Source of the DNA: Streptomyces hygroscopicus
Lineage (GTDB): Bacteria > Actinomycetota > Actinomycetes > Streptomycetales > Streptomycetaceae
DNA: 64,000 nt
Direction of reading: 5' to 3'
Assembly: GCF_026168105.1 (NCBI RefSeq)
Contig: NZ_LBMW01000026.1
Coordinates: 52,691 to 116,690, forward strand
In this document: piece by piece, positions 1 to 8,869 of the stretch
How positions within the stretch are numbered: the stretch's first letter is position 1
Layout of the letters: each line of letters starts with the position of its first letter
The notes under the pieces: model-generated
The model's input: only the letters and a program-made list of their open reading frames with translations
Database searches by the model: none
What the model was told of the DNA's origin: nothing
Made by a program: the position numbers and the translations under genes

Positions 1-1728
1 GCCGCCGATGAGGGCGACCATGCCGCGCAGGTCCTGCGGCACGAGCCACTGGTACTGCCAGGCCGTGCCCTCGTGGAAGCCCTCGCTCCTGGCCGGGTCG
101 GCCGGTCCGACGAAGGCCCCGGAGGCGTCCCGGGCGCGGAAGAAGCCGGTCGAGGGGTCGAGGATGGTGCGGTAGTTGCGCGACCGGGCGGCATAGCGCG
201 CCGCGTCCGCGACATGTCCCAGGCTGCCCGCCATCTGGGCGAGCATCCCGTCGGACAGCGCGTACTCCAGCGTCACCGACCCGCCGTGGTGGTAGTCGGA
301 GTCACCGGGCTTGGAGAAGGGCCGGTCCTTGATGTAGGGCGCGAAGCCGTTGGCGATGTACTCGCGGTTCGCCTCGCGGCCCACGTACATGGTGTCGGCC
401 GGCGGGACGCCGTCGGCGTTCTTCTTCAACGCGCGGTAGGCCCGCTCCTCGTACCCCTTGAGCAGCCCCTGCTGGTAGGCGTGGGTGAGGAACGGGGTGA
501 CCGGGTCGCCGCTCATGACGTTCGTCTCGATCGTGCCGTAGCCCCACTTGGGCAGCCAGCCACCCTCTTCGTCGATCTTGAGTACGGAGATCGCCATGTC
601 GCGTGCCTCGCGCGGCGCAAGGAGGGACAGCAGCTGGCACTGGGTGCGGTAGGTGTCCCACAGCGACCAGTTCTGGTAGTACGTGAAGTCGGTCGCGCGG
701 TGGATCCTCTGGTCCCAGCCGGTGTAGCGGCCGTCGGCGTCGCTGCCGATGTTCGGCGCGAGGAATGACCGGTACAGGGACGAGTAGAACGTGGTGCGCA
801 GGATGGCGTTCCCGCCCCGCACCCGGACGTGCCCGAGACGCTCCTCCCAGGCTCGCCGGGCGGCCTCCCGGGGCTGATCGAACGAACTGACGTGCGCGGC
901 CCGCAGGTTGACGGCGGCGCCCTGCGCGTCGACGTACGACAGCCCGGTGGTCGCCTCGACCGTACGGTCCTTCGTCGTGTCGAAGGTGACATAGGCGCCG
1001 TTGCGGCCGGGGCCCGAGGACCTGGTCGCACCCCGGGTGATCGAGTTCTGGTACCAGGTCCCGTGCGCGGTGAAGGGCCGTCTGAAACGGGTGACCGTGT
1101 AGACCGTGTACGGCCTGCTGGGCCCACAGAACCCACTGCCCGTGATCTCGGTGCGCACGGTGCGGTCGTCGAGGATCTCGACCTTGGAGGAGACGTTCTT
1201 GTGCAGCGACTGGCCCGCGTTGAGCAGCACGTTGGCCTTCCGGGTGGCCGGGAACGTGTACCGCTGCACAGCGGTGCGTTGCGTCGCCGTCAGTTCGGCC
1301 CGGATGCCGCTGTCCAGCCCGACCCGGTAGTAGCCGGGGCTCGCCTGCTCGTGGGCATGGCTGAAGGTGGCCGCGTACTTGGCGTCGTCCGTCTCGGTGA
1401 CGTCACCGGTCGTCGGCAGCACCGGCAGGTCCCCTCCGATGGCACAGCCGACACCGGAGAGGTGGACCAGGGAGAAGCCGCGGATGCGTTTCTGGGTGTA
1501 GTCGTAGCCGGTGTTGTGCCCCGTGTCCGGCGAGAACTGCACCATGCCGAAGGGTACGGCGGCGCCGGGGAAGGTGTTGCCATCGTTCTGCGTGCCGATG
1601 AAGGGGTTGACCAGGCCGGTGAGCCTGTTTGCGGACGGCTCGGCGGCCCGGGCGGCCGACGGGGAGAACACGGCCGAGGCCACGACCGCGCCCACAGCGC
1701 ACAGGCGCAGGCGCCGGGTCCATCTCAT
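1..1728 (-). CDS. GH92-family alpha-mannosidase, secreted, C-terminus cut by window edge
   Basis: The frame is open from an ATG at 1728 to the window edge (576 codons). The protein would hydrolyse alpha-mannosides outside the cell. Residues 1-28 form a signal peptide (twin Arg, hydrophobic run, ARA cleavage site). The mature start carries the GH92 hallmark LVNPFIGTQNDGNTFPG followed by PFGMVQFSPDTG. Near the cut end, EGTAWQYQW matches the GH92 segment that holds the catalytic acid Glu. The rest of the C-terminal domain lies outside the window. No strong ribosome binding site is visible; the start was chosen for the signal peptide. Family assignment is firm; the linkage specificity (1,2 or other) is not readable. 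Confidence 0.88.
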   Translation of the reverse strand, partial: MRWTRRLRLCAVGAVVASAVFSPSAARAAEPSANRLTGLVNPFIGTQNDGNTFPGAAVPFGMVQFSPDTGHNTGYDYTQKRIRGFSLVHLSGVGCAIGGDLPVLPTTGDVTETDDAKYAATFSHAHEQASPGYYRVGLDSGIRAELTATQRTAVQRYTFPATRKANVLLNAGQSLHKNVSSKVEILDDRTVRTEITGSGFCGPSRPYTVYTVTRFRRPFTAHGTWYQNSITRGATRSSGPGRNGAYVTFDTTKDRTVEATTGLSYVDAQGAAVNLRAAHVSSFDQPREAARRAWEERLGHVRVRGGNAILRTTFYSSLYRSFLAPNIGSDADGRYTGWDQRIHRATDFTYYQNWSLWDTYRTQCQLLSLLAPREARDMAISVLKIDEEGGWLPKWGYGTIETNVMSGDPVTPFLTHAYQQGLLKGYEERAYRALKKNADGVPPADTMYVGREANREYIANGFAPYIKDRPFSKPGDSDYHHGGSVTLEYALSDGMLAQMAGSLGHVADAARYAARSRNYRTILDPSTGFFRARDASGAFVGPADPARSEGFHEGTAWQYQWLVPQDLRGMVALIGG

Positions 1729-2497
1729 CTCGGAAGACCTCCGAAGGGTCGACATCGTTGTCCACATGGTGGTGGCGGGGTGTCGGTTTCCCGGGGAACC
1801 GACGGGATGCAATGGGACGCGTCGCACAGGGGCCGACACGACGCGCGGCCCGCGGTCGCATCGCGTCCCGCTCGAGGACCCGCGACATGACGGGGGGACC
1901 GCCGCCAACTGCCCTGATACACCTTCGAGTTCACCGACGCCCTGCCGGGCTGGTCACGCACCCGCGGCGAGTTCGAGTCCGCCTTGGTCCGGTTCGAAGA
2001 ACCGTCCGGTCTCCGGAAGGGAGTTGGGGCCCTGGCTCAGGAGGCCCTCTTGCCCCGCACTCCGGGCATGCGGTGGACGCATGCCCTCCCCCGGCGAGGC
2101 AGCGCCCTCCGGCGGCGCCGGCGGACCGGCTCCCTCGCACGGCCGGCGCGGGGTGGCCGCCCGGAGGCAGGAGCGTGCACGGCTGCGTCGGTCATGCCCA
2201 CGACCCCGCTTTCGTCTTCTTCCCCGGCCTCTCGTCTGCCGGCCCCGGCTTCTCTTCTTCCTGCGGTGCGCCGAAGCGAGTCCGCCCTCCAGCCCGGTCG
2301 GCCGGTACTCATTGGCGACGATAGGCGGCGGGCACCGGGCCGCGCCCGCCGAGGGCCCGCTCGGTGCGTCATTCGGGTGGCTGTGCCCGTCCCGCGCGTC
2401 CGCCGCGGTGAGGCGCGCACCCCGCTGACCTAGGTTGGCTGTCGCGGTACCGGGCGTGGCCGGCACCAGCCCCTGGTTCAGTACGAGGAGGCCAGCA
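1729..2497. other. Intergenic region between divergent GH92 and arylsulfotransferase-like genes
   Basis: About 770 bases separating two divergent secreted-protein genes. Open frames on both strands here are Arg/Pro/Gly-rich and look like GC-driven shadows. I see no recognisable gene, RNA or strong hairpin. It must hold both promoters. Confidence 0.5.
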
Positions 2498-4162
2498 ATG
2501 GCGGTGATGCGGGAGTTGCGGGCTCGTCGGGTACCCGGAAGGACCCGGCGCTCCGTCGGGGCCTGCATGCTCGCCGCTGGCTGCCTGGTCGCCACCTGCG
2601 TGCCCTCGGTCGCGGCGGGTCCGCAGCGGGAAGCCCACCGGGCATGCGCGACGAGGCCCTTCCCCCCGTCGGAGAATCCGCCGCCCCCGATCCTGTCGGG
2701 CAGCAACGTGTGGAGCTTCGTGTCGGAGCCGGGCCTTCGCCCCATGCGGGTGACGGTGACCGCGCAGAAACCGGGGACGGCTCCCGGCCAGGTCTTCGTC
2801 GGCCCGTTCAGCGCGGACCAGATGATCGGGCAGACCGGTGCGCTCATCAACGACAACTCCGGCGATCCGGTCTGGTTCCGTCCCCTGCCCTCCGTGAACC
2901 TCCAGAACGCCGACGTCAGGGTCCAGACGTATTACAACGCCCGTACGCGCAGGTCGCAGCCGGTCCTGACCTGGTGGCAGGGATCCCTCGCCCTGCCGCC
3001 GTGGTACACGAACCTGCCCGCGGGCGCCCCGGAACCCGGTGGGTGCTACTACATCTACGACACCCACTACCGCCTGCTCAGAACGGTGTTCGCGCATCAC
3101 GGGTACTTCCCGGACGAGCACGAGTTCACCCTGACCCGCAGAGGCACCGCGCTGTTCATCGCGTCCAGACCGGTGCCCATGGATCTCACGCGGTACGGGG
3201 GTCCGGCGAACGGAGCCATCCTGAACAGCGAGATCCAGGAGGTCGACCTCGCCGGCGGGAGACTTCTGTACTCGTGGAACGCGCTGGACCACCTCGACCC
3301 CGCGGATTCCGAGGAGCCCGTCTCCAGCGCGTCCTCCTCGGACGGGGTGTGGGACGCCTTCCACATCAACTCGGTCGACGAGGGACCGGGAGGCCAGTGG
3401 CTGATCTCCTCCCGGAACATGTGGGCGATCTATGACGTCTCCAAGAGATCCGGGAGGATCCGCTGGCAACTCGGAGGGAAGAAGAGCGACTTCACCTTCG
3501 GCCCGAACGCGGACTTCTACTGGCAGCACGACGCCCGGTTCCGGCCGGACAACCGGATCAGCATGTTCGACGACGGCTGCTGCGACCTGCCCGACGGCGC
3601 CCCCGAACAGCAGTCGCACGGCCTGATCCTCAGTCTCGACTTCCGCAGCCGGAGGGCGACCGAGTTCAGGACCTACTACCACCAGCCGCCGCTGGAGTCG
3701 CCGACCCAGGGCAACACGCAGGCCCTGCCGAACGGCAACGAATTCATCGGGTGGGGACAGAGCCCGTACTACTCCGAGTACTCGGCCCCCGGAAACACCC
3801 AGGGCGACGGCTCGCGGAATCTGCTCTACGACGCGCAGCTGCCCGGCTCCGACATCTCCTACCGAGCCTTCCGGAACAAGTGGATCGGTACGCCGTACTA
3901 CCCCCCGAGCGCCGCGGCCCGGGCCGACGGCGGACACAGCGTCGTCTACGCCTCCTGGAACGGTTCGACGCAGACCAGAGCGTGGCAGGTGCTCGCCGGA
4001 CCCGAGCCCCGCTCCCTGTCCGTCGTCGTCGCGCACGCCGACCGGTCCGGATTCGAGACGGCCGTCACCACGGACAGCCCGGGGCCGTACTTCCAGGTGA
4101 GGGCACTGGACGCGGCAGGCCGAGTCCTCAGGGCGTCCACCGTCGTGAAACGGAGCGGCTGA
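2498..4162 (+). CDS. Secreted arylsulfotransferase (ASST)-family protein
   Basis: A 554-aa exported protein resembling the Arylsulfotran_2/ASST beta-propeller family. ASST enzymes transfer sulfate between phenolic esters; the activity here is inferred. The N-terminus has an Arg-rich stretch, then a hydrophobic run ending near PSVAAG, so it is probably exported. Family-like His motifs are spread along the chain: DEHEFTLT, WDAFHINSVDEG and QHDARFRPDNRISMFDDG. The ATG at 2498 is preferred over an upstream in-frame TTG (2435) because GAGGAGG lies just before it. It converges on glgC with a 3-base gap. LAAGC near residue 30 resembles a lipobox but lacks the usual -3 Leu. Confidence 0.72.
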   Translation: MAVMRELRARRVPGRTRRSVGACMLAAGCLVATCVPSVAAGPQREAHRACATRPFPPSENPPPPILSGSNVWSFVSEPGLRPMRVTVTAQKPGTAPGQVFVGPFSADQMIGQTGALINDNSGDPVWFRPLPSVNLQNADVRVQTYYNARTRRSQPVLTWWQGSLALPPWYTNLPAGAPEPGGCYYIYDTHYRLLRTVFAHHGYFPDEHEFTLTRRGTALFIASRPVPMDLTRYGGPANGAILNSEIQEVDLAGGRLLYSWNALDHLDPADSEEPVSSASSSDGVWDAFHINSVDEGPGGQWLISSRNMWAIYDVSKRSGRIRWQLGGKKSDFTFGPNADFYWQHDARFRPDNRISMFDDGCCDLPDGAPEQQSHGLILSLDFRSRRATEFRTYYHQPPLESPTQGNTQALPNGNEFIGWGQSPYYSEYSAPGNTQGDGSRNLLYDAQLPGSDISYRAFRNKWIGTPYYPPSAAARADGGHSVVYASWNGSTQTRAWQVLAGPEPRSLSVVVAHADRSGFETAVTTDSPGPYFQVRALDAAGRVLRASTVVKRSG

Positions 4163-4165
4163 CGC

Positions 4166-5425
4166 CTACAGCACACGCTGGCCCTTCCCCAGCGCGATCA
4201 CCCCGCCCTTCGACACCGTGTACAGCTCCGCGTCACGGTCCGGATTGACGCCGATCGTCGCGCCCGGCGGTACCTCCACGTTCTTGTCCAGGACGGTGCC
4301 GCGCACGATCGCGCCCCGGCCCACGTGCACGTTGTCGTGCAGGACCGAGCCCTGGACGACGGCTCCCGGGTCCACCACGACCCCCGGTGACAGGACCGAC
4401 CGTGTCACCTGCCCCCGGATCAGGCACCCGGAGCTGATGATCGACTCGCTCGCGATGCCGCCCGCGTTGAAACGGGCCGGCGACAGCTGGCCGGAGTGCG
4501 TGTAGATCGGCCAGCGGCGGTTGTACAGATTGAAGGCGGGCCGCTCCGCGATCAGGTCCATATGGGCCTCGTAGTACGCGTCCAGCGTGCCCACGTCCCG
4601 CCAGTAGCCCCGGTCGCGGCTGGTCTCGCCGGGCACGTGGTTGGCGCTGAAGTCGTACAGCTGGGCCTCGCCGCGGTCGGTGAGCGCGGGAAGGATCGAA
4701 CCGCCCATGTCATGCACGGAGTTGCCGTCCTCGGCGTCCCGCTGAAGCACCTCGATCAGCGCCTTGGTGGTGAAGATGTAGTTGCCCATGGAGGCGAAGA
4801 CGCACTCGGGCTCGTCCGGCAGTCCCGGCGGATCGGCGGGCTTCTCCAGGAACCGCTTTACGGTCTGTCCGTCCGAGCCGGGGGCGATGACGCCGAACGA
4901 CGAGGACTCCGCGCGCGGCACGCGTATTCCCGCCACGGTCACACCCGCGCCGCTGTCGATGTGCTGGGCCAGCATCTGCCGGGGGTCCATGCGGTAGACG
5001 TGGTCGGCGCCGAACACCGCTACGTACTCCGGCCGTTCGTCGTAGATGAGGTTCAGCGACTGAAGGATCGCGTCGGCGCTGCCCAGGTACCAGCGGGGAC
5101 CGAGGCGCTGCTGGGCGGGAACGGGCGTGACGTAGTTGCCCAGCAGGCTGGACATCCGCCAGGTCGTGGTGATGTGCCGGTCCAGCGAGTGCGACTTGTA
5201 CTGCGTGAGCACGCAGATGCGCAGGATGTCGGCGTTGACGAGGTTGGAGAGGACGAAGTCGACGAGGCGGTAGGTACCGCCGAAGGTCACGGCCGGTTTC
5301 GCGCGGTCCGCGGTCAGCGGCATCAGCCGCTTCCCCTCCCCGCCGGCCAGTACGATTCCCAGTACCGAAGGTCCTTCCCCAAGGTCCCGGCTACGCTCGA
5401 CCAGGGGATACCCCATTCGCCGCAT
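4166..5425 (-). CDS. glgC: Glucose-1-phosphate adenylyltransferase (ADP-glucose pyrophosphorylase)
   Basis: Makes ADP-glucose from glucose-1-phosphate and ATP in the cytoplasm, feeding glycogen or maltose-1-phosphate synthesis. The 419 aa show the nucleotidyltransferase signature LAGGEGKRLMPLT, then AKPAVTFGG and the GADHVYRMD motif. The C-terminal third holds the left-handed beta-helix repeats (SIISSGCLIRG, VLHDNVHVGRG). The length fits GlgC. The ATG at 5425 is preceded by GAGGGG. It lies 45 bases downstream of glgM on the same strand, probably one operon. Confidence 0.95.
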   Translation of the reverse strand: MRRMGYPLVERSRDLGEGPSVLGIVLAGGEGKRLMPLTADRAKPAVTFGGTYRLVDFVLSNLVNADILRICVLTQYKSHSLDRHITTTWRMSSLLGNYVTPVPAQQRLGPRWYLGSADAILQSLNLIYDERPEYVAVFGADHVYRMDPRQMLAQHIDSGAGVTVAGIRVPRAESSSFGVIAPGSDGQTVKRFLEKPADPPGLPDEPECVFASMGNYIFTTKALIEVLQRDAEDGNSVHDMGGSILPALTDRGEAQLYDFSANHVPGETSRDRGYWRDVGTLDAYYEAHMDLIAERPAFNLYNRRWPIYTHSGQLSPARFNAGGIASESIISSGCLIRGQVTRSVLSPGVVVDPGAVVQGSVLHDNVHVGRGAIVRGTVLDKNVEVPPGATIGVNPDRDAELYTVSKGGVIALGKGQRVL

Positions 5426-5470
5426 GACGCCGCCCCTCTACGCCCGGTTGTGCTGCCCTCTGCTCATTGA

Positions 5471-6622
5471 CTACCCCTGTGCGAGGACTTCCTCGTACAG
5501 GCGAACCGTGCGGCGGGCCACCGTGTCCCAGCCGAACTCCCCCACGGCACGCTTCCGTCCGGCCTCACCCATGCGCTCCGCGGCCACCGGGTCGCCGAGG
5601 AGGGAGTCGAGGGCGCGTGCGAGGTGGCTCTCGAAGTCGTCGTCCACGTCGACCAGCAGACCGGTGCGGCCGTCGTCCACGACCTCCGGGATGCCGCCGG
5701 TGCGCGAGGCGACGACGGCCGTGCCGCACGCCATGGCCTCGAGGTTGACGATGCCGAGCGGCTCGTACACCGACGGGCAGACGAACACGGCGGCATGGGT
5801 GAGGAGCTGGATCACATCAGGGCGCGGCAGCATTTTCGGGATCCAGTGAACGCCCTCGCGGCTCCTGCTCAACTCCTCGAACAGAGAGCGGAATTCGCGG
5901 TCCGTCTCGGCGGTGTCCGGAGCACCCGCGCACAGCACGAGCTGGGCGGCCGGGTCGATGTCGCGTACCGCGCGCAGCAGATGGGGCACGCCCTTCTGGC
6001 GGGTGATACGGCCGACGAACAGAACATACGGGCGGTCGGGGTCGAGCCCGACGCGGGCAAGGACGTCCGTATCGGGGTCCGGCTGGTAGAGGGCGGTGTC
6101 GATGCCGTTGTGCACGACGTGGACCCGCGCCGGGTCGAGGGCCGGGTAGCAGCCCAGGATGTCGTCGCGCATGGCACCGGAGACGGCGATCACGGCGTCC
6201 GCCGACTCGATCGCGGTGCGCTCTGCCCAGCCGGAGAGGGCGTATCCGCCGCCCAGTTGCTCGGCTTTCCAGGGGCGAAGGGGCTCCAGCGAGTGGGCGG
6301 TCATCACATGCGGGATGCCGTGGAGCAGCTTGCCGAGGTGGCCGGCCAGGTTGGCGTACCAGGTGTGGGAGTGGACCAGTTCGCAGTCCTTGAGGGCGGC
6401 GGCCATGGAGAGGTCCACGGAGAACGTGCGCAGCGCGTCGTTGGCGGTGTCGAGAGCGGGCCAGGGCCGGTGGCGTATGACACCGCCGGCGCCGCCCTCG
6501 CCCCAGCAGTGCACGTCCAGGTCGGTGAGGGAGCGCAACTCCCGGGCGAGGAACTCGACGTGGACGCCCGCACCGCCGTACACGTCCGGCGGGTACTCCC
6601 GGGTCAGCAGTCCCACACGCAC
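5471..6622 (-). CDS. glgM: Actinobacterial GT4 glycogen/maltose-1-phosphate synthase
   Basis: A GT4 glycosyltransferase of the actinobacterial (Corynebacterium-type) GlgA/GlgM family, 383 aa. Characterised mycobacterial members use ADP-glucose and glucose-1-phosphate to form maltose-1-phosphate for the GlgE alpha-glucan route. The N-terminus reads MRVGLLTREYPPDVYGGAGVH, with donor-site motifs RITRQKG and the E-x7-E segment YEPLGIVNLEAMACG near the C-terminus. It lies directly upstream of glgC, which supplies its donor. Whether it prefers chain elongation or maltose-1-phosphate synthesis cannot be read from sequence. Confidence 0.9.
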   Translation of the reverse strand: MRVGLLTREYPPDVYGGAGVHVEFLARELRSLTDLDVHCWGEGGAGGVIRHRPWPALDTANDALRTFSVDLSMAAALKDCELVHSHTWYANLAGHLGKLLHGIPHVMTAHSLEPLRPWKAEQLGGGYALSGWAERTAIESADAVIAVSGAMRDDILGCYPALDPARVHVVHNGIDTALYQPDPDTDVLARVGLDPDRPYVLFVGRITRQKGVPHLLRAVRDIDPAAQLVLCAGAPDTAETDREFRSLFEELSRSREGVHWIPKMLPRPDVIQLLTHAAVFVCPSVYEPLGIVNLEAMACGTAVVASRTGGIPEVVDDGRTGLLVDVDDDFESHLARALDSLLGDPVAAERMGEAGRKRAVGEFGWDTVARRTVRLYEEVLAQG

Positions 6623-6697
6623 CCGGTACCCCCTGTCTCAGCGACTGGTCCCCACATGGTCACCCAGATACGGCGGTTGCGGAAGACCGCCCGTGAT

Positions 6698-7417
6698 TCA
6701 ACCGCGTCCCGGCGGGCGGTCGAAGCAGCAGTCGCCGCACAGGCCGCCGCCGGGCAGCCGGTAGTAGAGGCAACAGCTGCGGCGGCGGCCGGTGGCGGGG
6801 TCGATGGTGCGGGCCAGATCGGGGTGCGTGAACAGGCCCGCGGCCAGTGCGCGGGCGCACTCCGCCACACCCGGCCGCCCCTCCGCACGAGCCCACCCCT
6901 CCACCATGCGCACGGTGCTCGCGAGCGCGGAGCCCGCGTTGCCCCGCAACAGGCGCCCGGAGACGCGGTATCGGGAGGTGAGAACGGCCGCGAGCGGCGC
7001 GAGGTGCCCCGCGCGGACGACGGTGTCGAGCGCCTCGACCGGCAGTGCGCGCACCTCGCTCAGCCACAGGTCGTCCGGCGCGCTGCCGTTCGGGTCCCAG
7101 TGCAGCAGCCGGGGGTCGAGATCGGGCACATGCCCGTACAGGGTGGCGCAGCCCAGCGCGACGGACCACAGCCGGGCCGCCAGTCCCTGGTGGGCGATCG
7201 AGGCGGCGACACGGTCTTCGGACGCCCGCAGGCTCCGGGCGACCTTGCGGACCCGAACGGTCATGGGATGCTCGTGCGCATCGGACGGGGCGTCCGGCGG
7301 TCCGGGGGCGTACGCCTGGGCGAGGGTGGGCAGGCCGTCCCGCGGCGGCGCTCCGGTGCGCAGCACGAAGAAGCCGCCCAGGGCGCCGAGCGCGGTGAGT
7401 TCGGGGTCGAGGTCCAC
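6698..7417 (-). CDS. FhuF-type (2Fe-2S)-binding protein, likely ferric-siderophore reductase
   Basis: About 239 aa. The C-terminus has the FhuF cluster motif: adjacent Cys pair in RRSCCLYYR, then CGDCCF, i.e. CC-x10-C-x2-C. FhuF proteins bind a 2Fe-2S cluster through these Cys and reduce iron in siderophores in the cytosol; substrate here is unknown. Two starts are possible: TTG at 7435 or GTG at 7417 (VDLDPELTALGALGGFF). The second fits homologue N-termini as I know them. A 12-base palindrome lies just upstream. No siderophore genes are nearby. Confidence 0.75.
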   Translation of the reverse strand: MDLDPELTALGALGGFFVLRTGAPPRDGLPTLAQAYAPGPPDAPSDAHEHPMTVRVRKVARSLRASEDRVAASIAHQGLAARLWSVALGCATLYGHVPDLDPRLLHWDPNGSAPDDLWLSEVRALPVEALDTVVRAGHLAPLAAVLTSRYRVSGRLLRGNAGSALASTVRMVEGWARAEGRPGVAECARALAAGLFTHPDLARTIDPATGRRRSCCLYYRLPGGGLCGDCCFDRPPGRG

Positions 7418-7436
7418 GAACCCCAGTAGTACCAAG

Positions 7437-7448
7437 GCCCCTAGGGGC
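7437..7448. repeat. Perfect 12-bp palindrome GCCCCTAGGGGC
   Basis: Sits 20-30 bases upstream of the FhuF-like start. It could be an operator half-site pair or chance; it is unlike the IdeR/DmdR iron box. Confidence 0.25.
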
Positions 7449-7645
7449 TCCCACCAGGGGGGACGCCCAGCAAGTCACCCCTCTTGGGGAGGAGGGGAAC
7501 CGAGCGGTACTACACCGGCAGTATGACCCAATGTGTGCTCAGGGACGACGACGGGAAGAGCGCCGGGCGGCATCGTGTTCACCATGGAAGCAGACCGTTC
7601 GCCGCGCCGGGCCCCCTGCCCGAAATCCACGCAGAGGAGACGCTG

Positions 7646-8746
7646 ATGAGCGCCCTCGCGTTGTCCGTGCTCCTGTCGCTCGTGTCTGCGGTCGCCTACG
7701 CGGGCGGGGCGATCGTGCAGGAACAGGTGGCCGTGTCCTGCCCGGGTCGGCCGTACGCGCCGCTGCGTCGGCTCGGCTGGTGGGGCGCCGTGGTGCTGAA
7801 CGGTCTCGGCGGGGTGCTGCACGTGGCGGCGCTCGCGTACGGTCCTTTGAGTCTGGTCCAGCCGCTGGGCGCGCTGACCATCGTGTTCGCGCTGCCGATG
7901 GCGGCCCTCTTCGTGGGACGCCGGCCGGGGGCGACCGCGTGGCGGGGCGCCGTGATGGCGACCGTGGGCCTGGCGGGCCTGCTGTCGCTGGTCGGCGCCT
8001 CGGACGCGCACTCGCTGGGTCACGCCCAGCGTGTGGCGGTGGCCCTGGTCACCACCGGTGGTGTCGTGGCGCTCATGGCCGCGGCCCGCGCGGCGCACCG
8101 GCATCCGGCGGTGCGCAGCGTGCTGCTGGCGGTCGCGTCCGGTATCGCCTTCGGCATGTCGTCCGTGTTCACGAAGACGGTCGCGGTGGACTGGACGGAC
8201 GGCATCTCCCTCGCGGAACTGCCGAGCCTTGCGGTGATAGGCGTCTTCGCGACGGCCGGCATGCTGCTGTCGCAGGCCTCCTACCGGGGCGCGGGCCTCG
8301 CGGCGCCGCTTGCCACGCTGACGGTCGTGAACCCGCTGGTGGCGGCGGGGGTGGGCATCACCATGTTCGGCGAGACCTTCCGGTACGGAATGACGGGCAC
8401 CGTGCTCGCCCTGGGCTGCGGTGTCGTCGCCGCGGGCGGTCTGATCCTGCTGACCACGGAGCGGATCGGTGGCGAGCAGCGGGCGCTGCCGGCCGGCGAG
8501 GATGCTTCGACGGCCGGTGTCGAGCCGGAGCCCGACGGGGACTGGCCGGTCCCAGTGCCCCTGCCCGCCATGAAGGACGATGCGCTCGTACCGGTGCCGC
8601 TGCGCACGGCGCCGGTCCGCACGAATACGCACCGGGACTGGGAACCGGCGGCCCACGTCGAGCCGTGCCCGTACGGCCCCTTCTACGGCGGCCCGCTGGC
8701 GCCGGTACCCACCCCGGACCGGCACCGCGACCGTGTCGAGTCGTGA
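7646..8746 (+). CDS. DMT-superfamily (EamA/NIPA-like) membrane transporter
   Basis: A 366-aa integral membrane protein with about nine or ten hydrophobic segments between residues 1 and 275, then a hydrophilic Pro-rich tail of about 90 residues. The segment pattern (SLVSAVAYAGGAIVQEQ, GPLSLVQPLGALTIVFALP, SGIAFGMSSVFTKT) is that of DMT-type transporters. ATG at 7646 follows GGAGA with suitable spacing; an upstream in-frame start at 7484 would put a polar stretch before the first membrane helix. Substrate unknown. Divergent from the FhuF-like gene. Confidence 0.75.
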   Translation: MSALALSVLLSLVSAVAYAGGAIVQEQVAVSCPGRPYAPLRRLGWWGAVVLNGLGGVLHVAALAYGPLSLVQPLGALTIVFALPMAALFVGRRPGATAWRGAVMATVGLAGLLSLVGASDAHSLGHAQRVAVALVTTGGVVALMAAARAAHRHPAVRSVLLAVASGIAFGMSSVFTKTVAVDWTDGISLAELPSLAVIGVFATAGMLLSQASYRGAGLAAPLATLTVVNPLVAAGVGITMFGETFRYGMTGTVLALGCGVVAAGGLILLTTERIGGEQRALPAGEDASTAGVEPEPDGDWPVPVPLPAMKDDALVPVPLRTAPVRTNTHRDWEPAAHVEPCPYGPFYGGPLAPVPTPDRHRDRVES

Positions 8747-8869
8747 CGGTGACCGGGTGACGGGGCCACCTGTCGTCGTCGCGGATGCGTCACCGGATGA
8801 CCGGCGGCGCTGTGGCGGGTGTGCTCAGGTGGTCGTGACCCGGCGTCGTGGCCGCCGTCGGCCCCGCAC